Part shown: piece by piece, positions 48,100-58,142 of the stretch
Numbering within the stretch: position 1 is the first letter of the stretch
How the letters are laid out: the number at the start of each line of letters is the position of its first letter
NCBI RefSeq assembly: GCF_032062135.1
Contig: NC_092862.1
Location: 92,891,478-92,955,477 of the forward strand
Source: Pyxicephalus adspersus
Taxonomy: Eukaryota > Chordata > Amphibia > Anura > Pyxicephalidae
DNA: 64,000 nt
Direction: 5' to 3'
Notes under the pieces: generated by a model
Seen by the model: the letters and a program-made list of their open reading frames with translations, nothing else
What the model was told of the DNA's origin: nothing
Databases searched by the model: none
Made by a program: the position numbers and the translations under genes

Positions 48100-48543
48100 G
48101 GATGGTAATTTCCTGAATGTTAGTTTTTAGTATGTTCCTATATGTTTTTACATTTTTAGATCAGAGGTAAGTATTGGCCAGAACTGAATACAAATATCCT
48201 TCAAAGTCTGGTGCTGTGCTGAATATTGAGTAATAATCCTTAATTAATTTTCCTGTTTCTTTTGCTTTTTGGATGTACACAAAATTTGTGTCCTTCCACG
48301 TTGCTTTACTCTATTATAGGCTTTTCTTACAGTAGTTTTTTTTTATACCCCCTTTCAATTAATCTTTTCTGAAGATCCCTAGCTGCTACCTCAAAGTCTT
48401 CATCTCTTGAACAGTTTCTCCTTACTCTCAAATATTGAGAGAAAGGTATACTTCTCTTTGAAGGTCCTGGATGTGCGCTCCTTGCCAATAATATTGTGTT
48501 ACCTGCTGTTGGTTTATGGTAAAGTTTTGTTGAAAGGGTTAAG

Positions 48544-49272
48544 TCAAGATTTACAAAAAATTTCTATATCGAGAAATAAAATAAAAGAACTGCTATATTG
48601 GATTGTGAAACTCAAGTTATTTTCCAGATTTTCCAGAAAAAATTCAAGTAATAATTCTTCCGAACCTTGCCAGATGATGATGTATCTCCCCTTTAATAAA
48701 ATATTGTGGAAATACATAGAGAGGGTCTCATCCAACATAAGTTCCCCTTCCCATCCCCCCAGGTACAGGTTAGCATAGGTTGGGCCACAACATGTCCCCA
48801 TTGCCACCCCCTGTACCTGGAGGTATGTGTCATCATTAAGTGAATATATTGCCGGTAAGTATATATTCTAGGAGTGCTCGAACAAACTCATTCTGTTTGG
48901 AGATTGTTTTACTCGTTTCACTTAAAAAGTTCCTAACTACTCAAATTCCTTGGTTAGGGGGTATACTTGAGTATAATGCTTCAATGTCGATTGCTACTAA
49001 TAAGCAGTTAGCTATCGACATATCCTCCAAAACCCTATTTAATGTACAGCGCTGCGTAATATGTTGGCGCTATATAAATCCTGTTTAATAATAATAATAA
49101 AATAAAAAACCTGTAGGAGGTCAGAAGTATCTTTGAGGAGCAAAGGTAATCCTGAGACAAAAGTTCTCAGATAGCTGTCTACCAATTGACTCGCTTGTGA
49201 TGAAATACTCCCAATACTGGATACAATAGGGCACCCCGGAGGGTCAGCAAAACTCATATGTACTTTTGGCAA
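48544..49272 (-). pseudogene. Penelope-like reverse transcriptase, broken
   Basis: Fragments in order on the minus strand: LPKVHMSFADPPGCPIVSSI (fingers), YLRTFVSGLPLLLKDTSDLL, an interruption by foreign sequence at 49033-49108, LLVAIDIEALYSSIP (motif A with the first catalytic Asp), FVRALLEYILTGNIF, VAMGTCCGPTYANLYLGGWE (motif B), then GRYIIIWQG where the YxDD motif C should stand, and FLDIEIF (motif D/E region). Both Asp residues of motif C are missing through a small deletion, and several frameshifts separate the blocks. Catalytically dead. Confidence 0.85.
49033..49108 (+). mobile_element. L2-type LINE/SINE 3' tail inserted in the Penelope-like RT
   Basis: CTATTTAATGTACAGCGCTG, AATATGTTGGCGCTATATAAAT and a CCTGTTTAATAATAATAATA tail form the L2-type 3' end, in opposite orientation to the host element. 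It separates two adjacent RT blocks, so it arrived after the Penelope-like copy. Confidence 0.7.
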
Positions 49273-49300
49273 TGAATACCATGCATCTGAGTTGTTTCAT

Positions 49301-51332
49301 TTAAAAGTTAATTGTGGTAATATACAGAACCAAAATTAGAAAAAAGTTGTCTCTGTCCAAATATTTATGTACCTAACTGTAGGCATGCAGTATCTAGTTA
49401 ATTTTGCTTAATTTTTATGTTTCATTAGTTTTGGTTATTATTGAGGTCATTATTTCAAAAACTAAAAGCTAATCTAGCAAAACCAATATTATATTTGGAA
49501 TCTGTGCATCAAACATAACCTAAAATGATGTATTTCTGCTTGGCAAGAAAATGTTTGCTGACCAGTGTAATCTTTGTCCTCCTGCCCTGCTGCAGCTACC
49601 TCTCCTTGCACTTACTGGCAGTTCCTGGATGTTGATATGAAGGCCATGAGTTGTAGTGCAAATATTGTGTAAATATAGCTATAATATTGATGTAAAATAC
49701 TGCTGCTTACAAAAATAGACTGTCTAACACTATTTAGACATGAAATAGAGACACACAACAGTGTTCCTTTTTATCTACTATGTTTCAATTATCTGCAAAT
49801 GAAAGGCTGTGCAAAATTTGCTCTGGTGCATATAAAGTGTTAAGCTGTTATATTCTAACTGTTTAAATACAAATAACATGTTCACTTGCATATGCAGTCA
49901 GTCTATGTATTTAACTAGGGTAAAGAAGGATGCAGAACATAAAAAAATTAAATAGTAAAAAAATCCCCTTATTTGATGTAGAAGAGAAAAAAAACATTTG
50001 AAATGTGACCTATCTCTCCAATAAAAGAAAAAAATATTCCTAGAGATATAGAAGCTACTAAATGCCTTACTTGCAAATATACCGGTAGTTATCTGTTTTT
50101 TTTTACTATTTGATAAACATATCAAGTCCTTTGTCTATTTCAGTCGAATGGATTTATTTTAATGTATAGAATAAATAGATTGAACTAATCCAATATATAT
50201 TTAAATGTATATTGTCTAAAATAGTTCACAATCTTAACATAAATAAAACTTGTATTTCCCATTCTTAACATGTTTGCTATTTTTAACTATGAAGGACTGT
50301 AAATGATCAGAGAATCATTTCTAAATATTCTCTGATAATAGTCTTGTTTTTCAATATATCCAAAAATTCATAAAATAAAATCATCAAACAAAATCATATA
50401 TACTTGAATGCTTCTGTGCAATAGACAGTGTCTTTTTTTGATATGTGTTTTGCAAGAAATATGCAGTACATGTCTTTGCTTTGCATTGATCAAACTTTGA
50501 TTGTGCCAGCTGCACTTCAGAGGCTTGGAAATGCGACATTCCTATTTAGGTTTGATTCCAGGCTTACAGTTGGGCTGCATAATAAAATGGTGCAAACTAC
50601 TTGTGTCATTACTATAGCACAACTATTGGTATTTTACCTCCTTTGAACCCAGCAACTGCTTAAACTAAATTGTGAAAATACACAGAAAATTGCAAGTTTT
50701 AGCCAATAGCATATTGAAGTTTTAACATGCTTATCAAACTACAGCATCAACAATCACCAGATAATGACAATTTACAGTTCTATGATAGTAATTTAATGAC
50801 TAATTATAGATTAAAAAAATAAAGTAACACAACAAAGTATGTCATATTTAGAACAAAGGCAGTAAAATGTCAAATTGTCAAAAAGGCAGTGTCAAGTGTG
50901 ACAGTAATCTCTGTCCCACATCTTAGTCATCCTTCTCTAAATTTTTACTGTACATTTGTTTTACTGTAACTCATCTACCTTTTTGAGAGGGAATGCTTTC
51001 TAGTTGTAATACAGGGGCTAATGGGTTAATTTTTTTTTTTTTTTATTTAATAGGCAAATCTCCCACTTATGTTGTATGCTTAACTGGAAATATTGTTTGT
51101 AATTGGAATAACTCAGTTATTTTGTACAAAGAATGGTAAATACACTTTTAAAATTAAAAATTAGAGGAGTTTTAAAAATTAGAGATGCAATCTGGTCCAG
51201 CAATTTCAAACTTCAAATCCTTTGTATTTAGACTATTAGTGATAATTACATCTTGAGAAGTCTGTGGAAATTTTGGACACTATGCATAAGCCTTAGAGGA
51301 AATTGTCTACTTTAATTAGACTTAATTAAGTC
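49301..51332. other. Intergenic stretch, no gene seen
   Basis: AT-rich, no supported gene or assignable repeat. Confidence 0.5.
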
Positions 51333-51967
51333 TAGTGTTTCTCAACTAGGGTTCTGTTGCAAAGTAGGTTTCTTCCAGGGGTTGCTAGGGTTTCCTTAAG
51401 CAATGAGAAATCATTGACTCACATTTAAATTTAGGTGACCCCTAAAGATTATTTTGGCTATCTGTTAAGCTGCGTACACACGGCAAATTTTTCTCGCCCG
51501 ATAATCGGTATCGGCCAATTATCGGGCGAAAATCTGCCGTGTGTACAGTCGGTCGTCGTCCATCGTCCGGACGACCGTCCTGGCGGATCCATGGACGATG
51601 GACGACGACCGATCCTAATGAAAGGGAAGGGGAGAGCGCGCAGCAGGGTGCCGCTCCGTCGCTCTCCCCCTCCCCTCTCCATAGAGCATGAACGGTGCTG
51701 TATGTACAGCATCGTTCATGCATCGTGCAGTCTTTTCTCGTTGGAAAGGATCGTGAAAGATCCTTTCCAACGAGAAAAATTGCAGGTGTGTACGCAGCTT
51801 AAGGGAGACATTATGTTTCCACTGGCTAGTAATGTAGGAGGCATTCTTCCTGCTGACCACAATGCTAATGTACTGAGTTGTGGATAAAGTAATTATAGCA
51901 GGGATTCCCTAAAGGCCTGAAGTAATTTCAAGAGGTTCCCCCATGTTAAAAATGTTGAGAAACACTG
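51333..51967. mobile_element. hAT-like non-autonomous element interrupted by a nested MITE
   Basis: The left end TAGTGTTTCTCAACTAGGGTTC mirrors the right end GTTGAGAAACACTG. Interior text such as TTTCTTCCAGGGGTTGCTAG continues across the nested insertion at 51465-51802. The flanks share GTCTAG, but an 8-bp duplication is not clean. Without the insertion the element would be about 300 bp and non-coding. Confidence 0.7.
51469..51798. mobile_element. 330-bp multi-hairpin MITE bordered by TTAA
   Basis: GCTGCGTACACACGGCA at the left and its inverse GTGTGTACGCAGC at the right are bordered by TTAA at 51465-51468 and 51799-51802. Because TTAA is itself palindromic, it could be target duplication or part of the repeat. 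Inside are at least four strong hairpins: CGCCCGATAATCGG with CCAATTATCGGGCG, GTCGTCGTCCATCGTCC with its inverse, GAACGGTGCTGTA/TACAGCATCGTTC, and CTCGTTGGAAAGGATC with GATCCTTTCCAACGAG. A diverged relative lies at 24337-24539. Confidence 0.85.
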
Positions 51968-54900
51968 GTCTAGAAATTTATATATAACCTCAAATATGCT
52001 ACCCCCTGTTTGGTAAAGTTCCTTGTTACTACTATGCATCTTCCATCCAATAATTATCTGGGTAATCAGAATTAATAGGTTTAGCCAAAACCACATTTTT
52101 CAACATGCTATCAAATTTATAATTTTATGCCTTACGTATGTCCATTTCTCCTGCATTATCCAAGAACTGCAGAAGGTCAAGAGTGTGGATAGATCTTTAG
52201 GGGTCTTTAACATTTAAAAAACTGTATATGCAACTGAAAACAACCAGATTCTCAGCTCCATTTTGCAAACCCAATTTAAAACATAATATTGTGATGCTGA
52301 ATGTATGTAGTTTTACAAGCTGTGTCTTTCATTTAAAACTGTACTGACTGTTGTATGTCAGGATGAGAGTACCTGTACAGTAGTGGACACTGCTTTTGCA
52401 AGTCTATGCTTTTATTCAGGTTTTACTGGTTAAGTCACGGAAGTAGAATACATAAAAGATAAGACAGATTAAGAAGGATAGACTGGTACCCTAGATTGGT
52501 GGTTGGATTTCCAGACCAATCCATTTAATTCAATTAAGTTTGAAAAATCCATACTGAGTTCTAGTTAGCCTACTGTAAAGCTTGACAGCAAACCCACACA
52601 AGTCTTGCTTTTTCTCTCACATACATAAAATATCTATTTTGAACTTGTGGATAAGGTAACCATAAACTCCCATCAGGACCCTGGTACCAATATAGTAATT
52701 ATGGTTGTTCCCTGTTATAGGTCATCTAAATAAGATGAGTAATAAGGAAGGTTCAAGTTAAAGTGGAATGAATGGATTTGATCTACTAATGGAGTTTAGG
52801 TTGTCTAACAATGTGATCTGTTAAAGTTCAGTGGGAAAATTCACTTAGCCTAGTGAATGTATTGAAAAAAAAATGCTACAATGAATATCCAATTATGTGC
52901 AAGGAAAACATGATTTTTGCTTGCTAGCTCGAATCATTTATAGGATATGCATTTTAATATTTTCTGTCCATCATGAAATGTGTGATTCATATGTACTGCA
53001 GTATCAGAAACATAACTCAGCATTATGTTGTTGCTGAAATGATTTCTTCATTGGACGAAGCAAACTATACATTAAAGCTGTCCTGCACCTGGCAGCCCAC
53101 CACAAATATGCTGTAACATCAGCTTTAATTGCTGATCATAGGGTAAGTGTTACACATGTAGCTTTGGCTGGAGGTATAGCATTGAACAGATGGATTAGAA
53201 TCAGAAGTCAGAAACAATACTGGACACAAACACATATCATTCTGCTTTTTTCACTTTTTCCCAAATAGATTTTTCTTTTCGATATTTGCAAAATTCAGTA
53301 AATATAGTGGTTCATTAAAGTACTGTATAAAAATAAAATACATATAAAATACATAAAATAGATATAAAAAATGTTTACATACTTATAATTTAGTGTTGGA
53401 TAAAAAAAGAATACATACCAGACTAAATTTAATATATGTATGTATATGTATGTATGTATTCTTTGAGCTGCAGACAAATAGGAAGACTTCCAAATCAAGT
53501 CTGATCAGCATATTGTGCAAATGGAATGTAAAAATAGTAATATGCAAACTCCTATTTAACTTGCTTTATCAAGTGCGAACTCCGGGGCTGACATCTATAT
53601 CAATTTTAAAGAAAGAAATTTGAACACCTTGCATACAATCAAAATACTATATATAATGTTATAATACTAGATTTTAAGATATTTTTATATCTGGACAGGT
53701 TTCTGTGTTAGAATATGTTTTGTTTAAATATATAAATGGCAAATTTTTCACCAACAACTGGTGGCCTAATAAAATAATGTATTTTGTTTAAGATTTACTT
53801 AAAGGAGAATTAAAGGATGCGATACATTTTATGCGTACGCTTACCTCATTTTCCTGCTGCACAATATCAATGTCCTTAAAGCAAAACCAAGTTCAAATTT
53901 TAAAATGTGTTTAGGCAGAGATTCTTGCAGAAAGGAATCGATATCCTTTCTGTAACAAACATTCTTACCTGCCTGATCGCTCGCTCAAGCAGTAAAATGG
54001 GGACAGGTGAGTTTTACAGGGTTTATACTTATATATATGCTTTAAGCATGGTAAACACATTGTGGAAAAAAGTAGAAAAATAGTGTTAATTTGACCTCAG
54101 AAGATGTTTCCAGCTTAAGCATATGTTTTGGTTGGTAAATGAACAATTTGGCTGCTCTGAGTCTTGTAGGTTTGACATAGGCATGCTCATTCTCAGCAAC
54201 TTATGTACAAAACTAAAAAGGGCAAGTTAGTAGTGTAGTGGTAAAGTCCCTGAGATTTGTGTCTTTCACAGAGCTGGTTAAAGACTGCAAAGCAAGTTCA
54301 AATGCACCGGACATGTAGCAGAGAGGATATGGAATGAGGATAATTGTCATGCTATGATATGATGTCTCTGGGAACAGCCTATATACATATTGTGATGGAC
54401 AGTGTAACAAAGTAAAATGGTCCAGCAGTAACAAAAGCCTAAAATAGGATTTAAAATGTAAATTAATTTATATAGTTAAACATACCCATACTAACTGTAT
54501 GCAAAGCTTTTACCAGCAAAAAATTAATTTAGAAATACTTTAATAATAGTAAAATGGTCTTTTAAACGCAAATGATAGGTGAAATATGACATAATTCATT
54601 TTCTACAGACTGGTATGTTATTTTAAAATCAAAGGGGTAAAAATATTCATATATGCAGTAGAGGCAGCCAGTTGTATAATATATGATAGGAAAACGATAT
54701 AATCCTTAAAGTGTATGGAAACACTCTACAAGTAACTTCTCATATTTGTTCACTTTTGGTGAAAAAGTGGGAAAAGTTGGAACTGTAGGTGGGAAAGTTT
54801 TTATTATATCTGTGCAACAAAAATCTGTTTTGCAAGAAACCTTGTAAACTGCTAATTTCTTGTGCTGCCTGCTTTGCATAACTAGGAGCTATGTAATGGG

Positions 54901-55208
54901 TTCAGGAGTTGGATAGGTCTAAGTTCTTTAAACTATCAGAAAAAAAGTAAGCAGGGATCACAGAAGATGCGTTGTTTCAAAAATCACTGTGGTAAGAGCA
55001 CACTTAATATCTGATATATCAAAAGTTCATTCTGTTTGTATGTATGTATAGCAGGATAAAACATAGGAAAATATGATTGCATTACAAAGATGTAAGAAAT
55101 ATGTGTTTTTTGTTTTTGCCTTGATATGCTTTACCCTATAAAAGACCAATAATGTGACTTGTCTTGATGTGGTTGTAGATTGCTTTATTTTAAACTGTTA
55201 GTAATCAC
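51968..55208. other. Intergenic stretch, no gene seen
   Basis: AT-rich. It contains a TATG/TGTA microsatellite-like patch at about 53433-53460. At 54222-54305 a weak tRNA-like box A/box B pair is visible but not convincing. No gene recognised. Confidence 0.45.
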
Positions 55209-55575
55209 TAGGGATGAGCAAGAATGACATTCTCGCAAAAATTTCTCTGAACTTTCGATGGGTCCGCAAAATTTTTGGCGATTTTGTGAATTCAATTGAA
55301 GTGCAGGTTCCAACACTCCCTGGGTTAATAAGTACAGCACGGGGAGCGTGGGAATCTGCGGTCACAGCTGGTTGGAGGCACGCGAGTGCCTCCAATCAGA
55401 TGCGACTCCAGATGAACTCTCAATGAAGTTTCTCCATTGAGAGTTCATCTGAGTTCAGTTCCCACAGTCACTGGGCTGATGGCGTGCAGCCTGGGGAGCG
55501 TGGGAACTTGGAAGCATGCGAGTCCTTCCAATCAGCTGTGACTGCAGGCGAACTCTAAATGGAGTTATCAGGGGC
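55209..55575. repeat. CpG-containing interspersed repeat with internal hairpins
   Basis: Starts near CTAGGGATGAGCAAGAATGA. It contains the pair GATGAACTCTCAATG (55411-55425) and CATTGAGAGTTCATC (55435-55449), a GGAGGCACGCGAGTGCCTCC palindrome, and a repeated CTGGGGAGCGTGGGAA-type segment (about 55337 and 55491). Composition differs from the flanks. Likely a MITE, but I could not place the ends or superfamily. Confidence 0.5.
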
Positions 55576-56240
55576 AAACAACTCAAGAAGAGTTAGGGGA
55601 TCTAAATAATACAATAATAAAAAAAACAAGTAGTGAATTAACAGGAAGTGTATGAAGATGGGTACAAATGACCAATGATGTCAAGAACAGATAGTCGGGG
55701 TAGTATTTGTTCATTGTAATGTTAATGTATCATTAATATCCACTCTTTCAGTGTACCTTTCTTTAAATAAAGCGTCTTTTTTCACTGTTGTTAAACAAGC
55801 AATGTTCATATCTCCCCATCGCTAATACTTGGAATAGCATGTAATGTCCCATGACCACATACTCTCCCAATCAATTCAGACATTTCTTGTTTATGTGGTA
55901 GAGGATCATTTCCCCAAGCAACAGGTTCATTTTAATGAAGTGAAAGCAAAGCCTTCTGTAAATTACACGTTACTGAAGTAGGCCCTGGAGATCTAGTCAA
56001 AAAGACTTTGAGCAGAAGGGCCTCATGACAGGGCGAGGGGGGAGGACTAGTGAGGGTTAGGTGGGGGGATGGTGTGGTATAAAAAAAAAAGTGCGGGGGA
56101 AAAAGTGTAGGGGGAGTTGGGGGAGGGTTGGCTAAGTGGGTGGACTGAGAGGTTAGGTGATAAAAGGAGAGTCTCAGAAGGGGGGCTAGTCAATTGCCCA
56201 GGGACCTGAAGAAATATTGAATAGCCTTACTGTCGCCAAC

Positions 56241-56622
56241 ATGGAGGGCCTGGATTCATTGTTGGGCCGCCTGGAGGAGGCTTCTGCCATTTGTGGAGTG
56301 GCATGGCTTGAGGCCCAAGTGACTGCCCGAGCCCGAGTCAGCCCACCCCGGTGCCCGCTAGAAGGTCAAGGCCTCCTGAGCTTTTTAGTCTGGGTAGGAC
56401 CCTGGGGGTCCAGCGCCATGCCAGGAGCCCCACCCGGGACCTTCCGAACCCCCCTGCCAAGCGACTCTCTAAGGCGGCAGGCAGGGGGGCCAGGAGGAAT
56501 CCTCTTCCTAGGCAGGATCCCCCGGCAGACTCTGTTGCCCCTTCTCTTAGGGGGGCTCAGTCAGCTCAGCGCGGGAGTCGGGAGCATGCGGAGGTCCCTG
56601 CGGAGGGGCCTGATGTTGCAGG
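56241..56622 (+). pseudogene. gag-like N-terminal segment, one frameshift
   Basis: The frame starts MEGLDSLLGRLEEASAICGV with an in-frame ATG at 56241, running as a helical, Leu/Glu/Ala-rich stretch (AWLEAQVTARARV). After a shift near 56350 it continues PARRSRPPELFSLGRTLGVQ and an Arg/Pro/Ser-rich disordered segment (SRPPE, RSPTRDLPNPPAKR, RKNPLPRQD-like) to AEGPDVAGCGK. No zinc knuckle is visible. A basic Pro-rich region ahead of the recombinase is what one sees in the N-terminal ORF of DIRS-like elements. I cannot assign a biochemical function. Confidence 0.5.
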
Positions 56623-57400
56623 ATGTGGAAAGCGTATGTGGGCACCTGGCGGGAATGGTTTGTGTTTTTGCAGAATGAGGGGGTTGGGTGTTACCCGAGG
56701 GGCAGTGAGGAGTTGGTTTTGTTGTTTCTGGCGCTCAAGTTTCAAAGAAGGGTGTCTGGTGGGGCTATGAGTAAAAAATTGTTGGCTTTGGCTTTTTTGT
56801 TTGTTAATGGGCTGGGTAGATGGCACTAAGAGTTTTGTAGTTTGGCAAGTGTTGAAAGGGTACAAGAAGGAGCTTGGGTGGCGCGATTCACGGCGTCCGG
56901 TTTAAGTGTCCATGTTGAGGGATTTGGTGAGGCAGTTGGGCTAGGTGTGTTCTGATTTTTTTGAGGTGATTTTGTTTTCAGCCATGTTTAGCAAAGCCAG
57001 GCCAGGAGGCTTGCTGTGGTGGGACGTGCATTTAGGTAGGCGCAAGGTGGTAGAGTGGATTCGCTGATCAAAGACGGATCAGCGGGGGAAGGGGGCAAGT
57101 TTGGAGTTGGGTGCGATTCCTGGCTCCGTTATTTGTCCTGTGGAGGCGGTGGGTAAGTACTTGCAGATCAGGCCTCCTGGGGACGGTCCGTTTTTTCTTC
57201 ACAGGAATGGTACCTTTGTGTCCCGCGTTCAGTTTGGGGCTGTTTCCCGAAAATGTGTGGTGGCTGTGGGAACACACTCGTTCAGGATTGGGGCGGCCAC
57301 GGAGGCAGCTAGGTGGGGTTTGGGACCTGAAGCCATCAAGCGGATTGGACGTTGGGAGTCTAACAGATTCAGGTTATATATTTGCCCGCATTTGATGTGA
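56623..57400 (+). pseudogene. Tyrosine recombinase (site-specific integrase fold), broken
   Basis: N-terminal SAM-like core-binding part: AYVGTWREWFVFLQNEGVG, LVLLFLALKFQRRVSGG, then in another frame DGTKSFVVWQVLKGYKKELG and LRDLVRQLG. Catalytic part: IRxSKTDQRGKGASLEL (beta-hairpin Lys region), CPVEAVGKYLQIRPPGDGPF, GTHSFRIGAATEAARWGLGP (HxxR box, His at 57275), IKRIGRWESNRFRLYI (nucleophile Tyr at 57377), ending CPHLM and a stop. The first catalytic Arg box is missing: FSAMFS runs straight into KARPGG, with the expected residues deleted. In-frame stops occur near 56904, 56940 and 57067. Intact enzymes of this type cut and rejoin DNA to integrate circular element DNA. Confidence 0.85.
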
Positions 57401-57541
57401 TTGCATTAGGGGATGTGGCTTGTACGTAATGTATTTGTGTCTTTTGTTGGGTGGTGCATGTGGTTTGTTGTTAGGCTGTTGAGGCGATATGTTCTTGGGG
57501 GGGTACGTTCTGGAATTTGTTGTTTCTGTTTTGCTTTACAG
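57401..57541 (+). other. Intron-like spacer between recombinase stop and hydrolase domain
   Basis: After the recombinase stop a T/G-rich stretch ends in TGTTTCTGTTTTGCTTTACAG immediately before the first codon of the SGNH-like domain. That is a good 3' splice site, with AG at 57540-57541. No in-frame ATG is properly placed for the hydrolase, so splicing to an upstream exon would give it a start. The donor is not obvious; CATTTGATGTGATTGC and TTGTACGTAATG are weak options. Confidence 0.4.
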
Positions 57542-58100
57542 ATGTGGCTCTCATATGGAACTTGGGCCATTCATATGTGCACTGGGGTGCAAGGTGGGCA
57601 GATGTCCGCCCCAATGGGCGGCAGTTGGGGCTACAGCGTGGCGAGGCTCAGGTGCGGTGGATTGCGATTCCCGGATAGCAGTGGAGTAGGGTCGTGCTGG
57701 AGGTTCACAGATTTGCCAGGCTGGACAGGCCTCCGGACGTCCTGCTTGTTCACCCTGTGGGTAATGATTTGGGGAAGCGCCTATGCGAGAGCTGATTAAG
57801 GTAGATTACATTAAGTTAGATTTTTTGCGCTTGCGTCCGTCTTTTCCAGGTACTTTGCTGGTCTCGTCAAAGATTGTGGTCAGACTCTCTTGTGGCCAGG
57901 CCAGGTGCGTATTAAGGTGAACAGGGAGGTAGGGAGGTTCCTGACGCATATCAGTGGTGCTGTAGTCAGGCATGGGGAGGTTGAGAAGGATCCTGGTTTG
58001 TTCTTGAGAAGTGACGGCAGAATCTGAATGCAGTAGGTACTGACTTATGGTGTTTAGGTTTGCAGGAGGGGCTGCAGAGAGCTTTGAGGGTGTGGGGTTG
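57541..58100 (+). pseudogene. SGNH-hydrolase-like domain of the YR element, broken
   Basis: Reading from 57541: DVALIWNLGHSYVHWGARWA (block I; Ser in GHSY at 57571), NGRQLGLQRGEAQVRWIAIP then an in-frame stop, DVLLVHPVGNDLGKRL (block III GND at 57760-57768, same frame as block I), and after a frameshift VNREVGRFLTHISGAVVRHG and FLRSDGR (block V; the Asp is present, but the reading frame breaks where the catalytic His should follow), ending NAVGTDLWCLGLQEGLQRAL. SGNH/GDSL hydrolases act on esters. Their role in mobile elements is unknown. Loss of the His region and the stop show this copy is dead. Confidence 0.75.
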
Positions 58101-58142
58101 CTCACAAGAGTAAGGTTAGAGTAAGAGTAAGGGGGGGGGGGG

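Larger units (their letters stand above)
45935..49300 (-). mobile_element. Penelope-like element (RT plus GIY-YIG), 5'-truncated
   Basis: On the minus strand the order is: RT fingers and palm (49272 downwards), an inserted L2-type tail (49033-49108), the rest of the RT, a linker with CxxC pairs, a GIY-YIG endonuclease (to about 47600), a long 3' region including a CpG-rich part (47000-47300), a hammerhead-like CTGATGA...GAAA (46071-46046), and a terminus near AATAAAGGGATTTTTTA at about 45935. Penelope-like retroelements are a distinct class that combine a telomerase-related RT with a GIY-YIG nuclease. The left flank contains no recognised target duplication. The element starts inside the RT, so it is 5' truncated. 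Confidence 0.88.
56020..58142 (+). mobile_element. GC-rich tyrosine-recombinase element with SGNH-hydrolase-like module
   Basis: A GC-rich island of about 2.1 kb. In order: a G-rich 5' leader (56028-56200), a gag-like segment (56241-56622), a tyrosine recombinase (56623-57400), a 140-bp spacer that ends like an intron, and an SGNH-hydrolase-like domain (57541-58100), all on the plus strand and all with stops or frameshifts. Tyrosine recombinases and SGNH-like hydrolases are both known from vertebrate DIRS/Ngaro-type retroelements. Those also carry RT and RNase H, which I do not see here. It may be an internally deleted Ngaro-like copy or an RT-less element of the Crypton type. Terminal repeats were not identified; right limit approximate. 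Confidence 0.75.

Noticed and set aside
51435..51887. 150-codon plus-strand frame
   Set aside because: It reads through the hairpins of a MITE and its hAT-like host; low-complexity translation without domains.
54222..54305. tRNA-like box A (TAGTGTAGTGGTAAAG) and box B-like AGTTCAAATGC
   Set aside because: Spacing and arms do not fold into a cloverleaf and no SINE body follows; at best a decayed SINE head.
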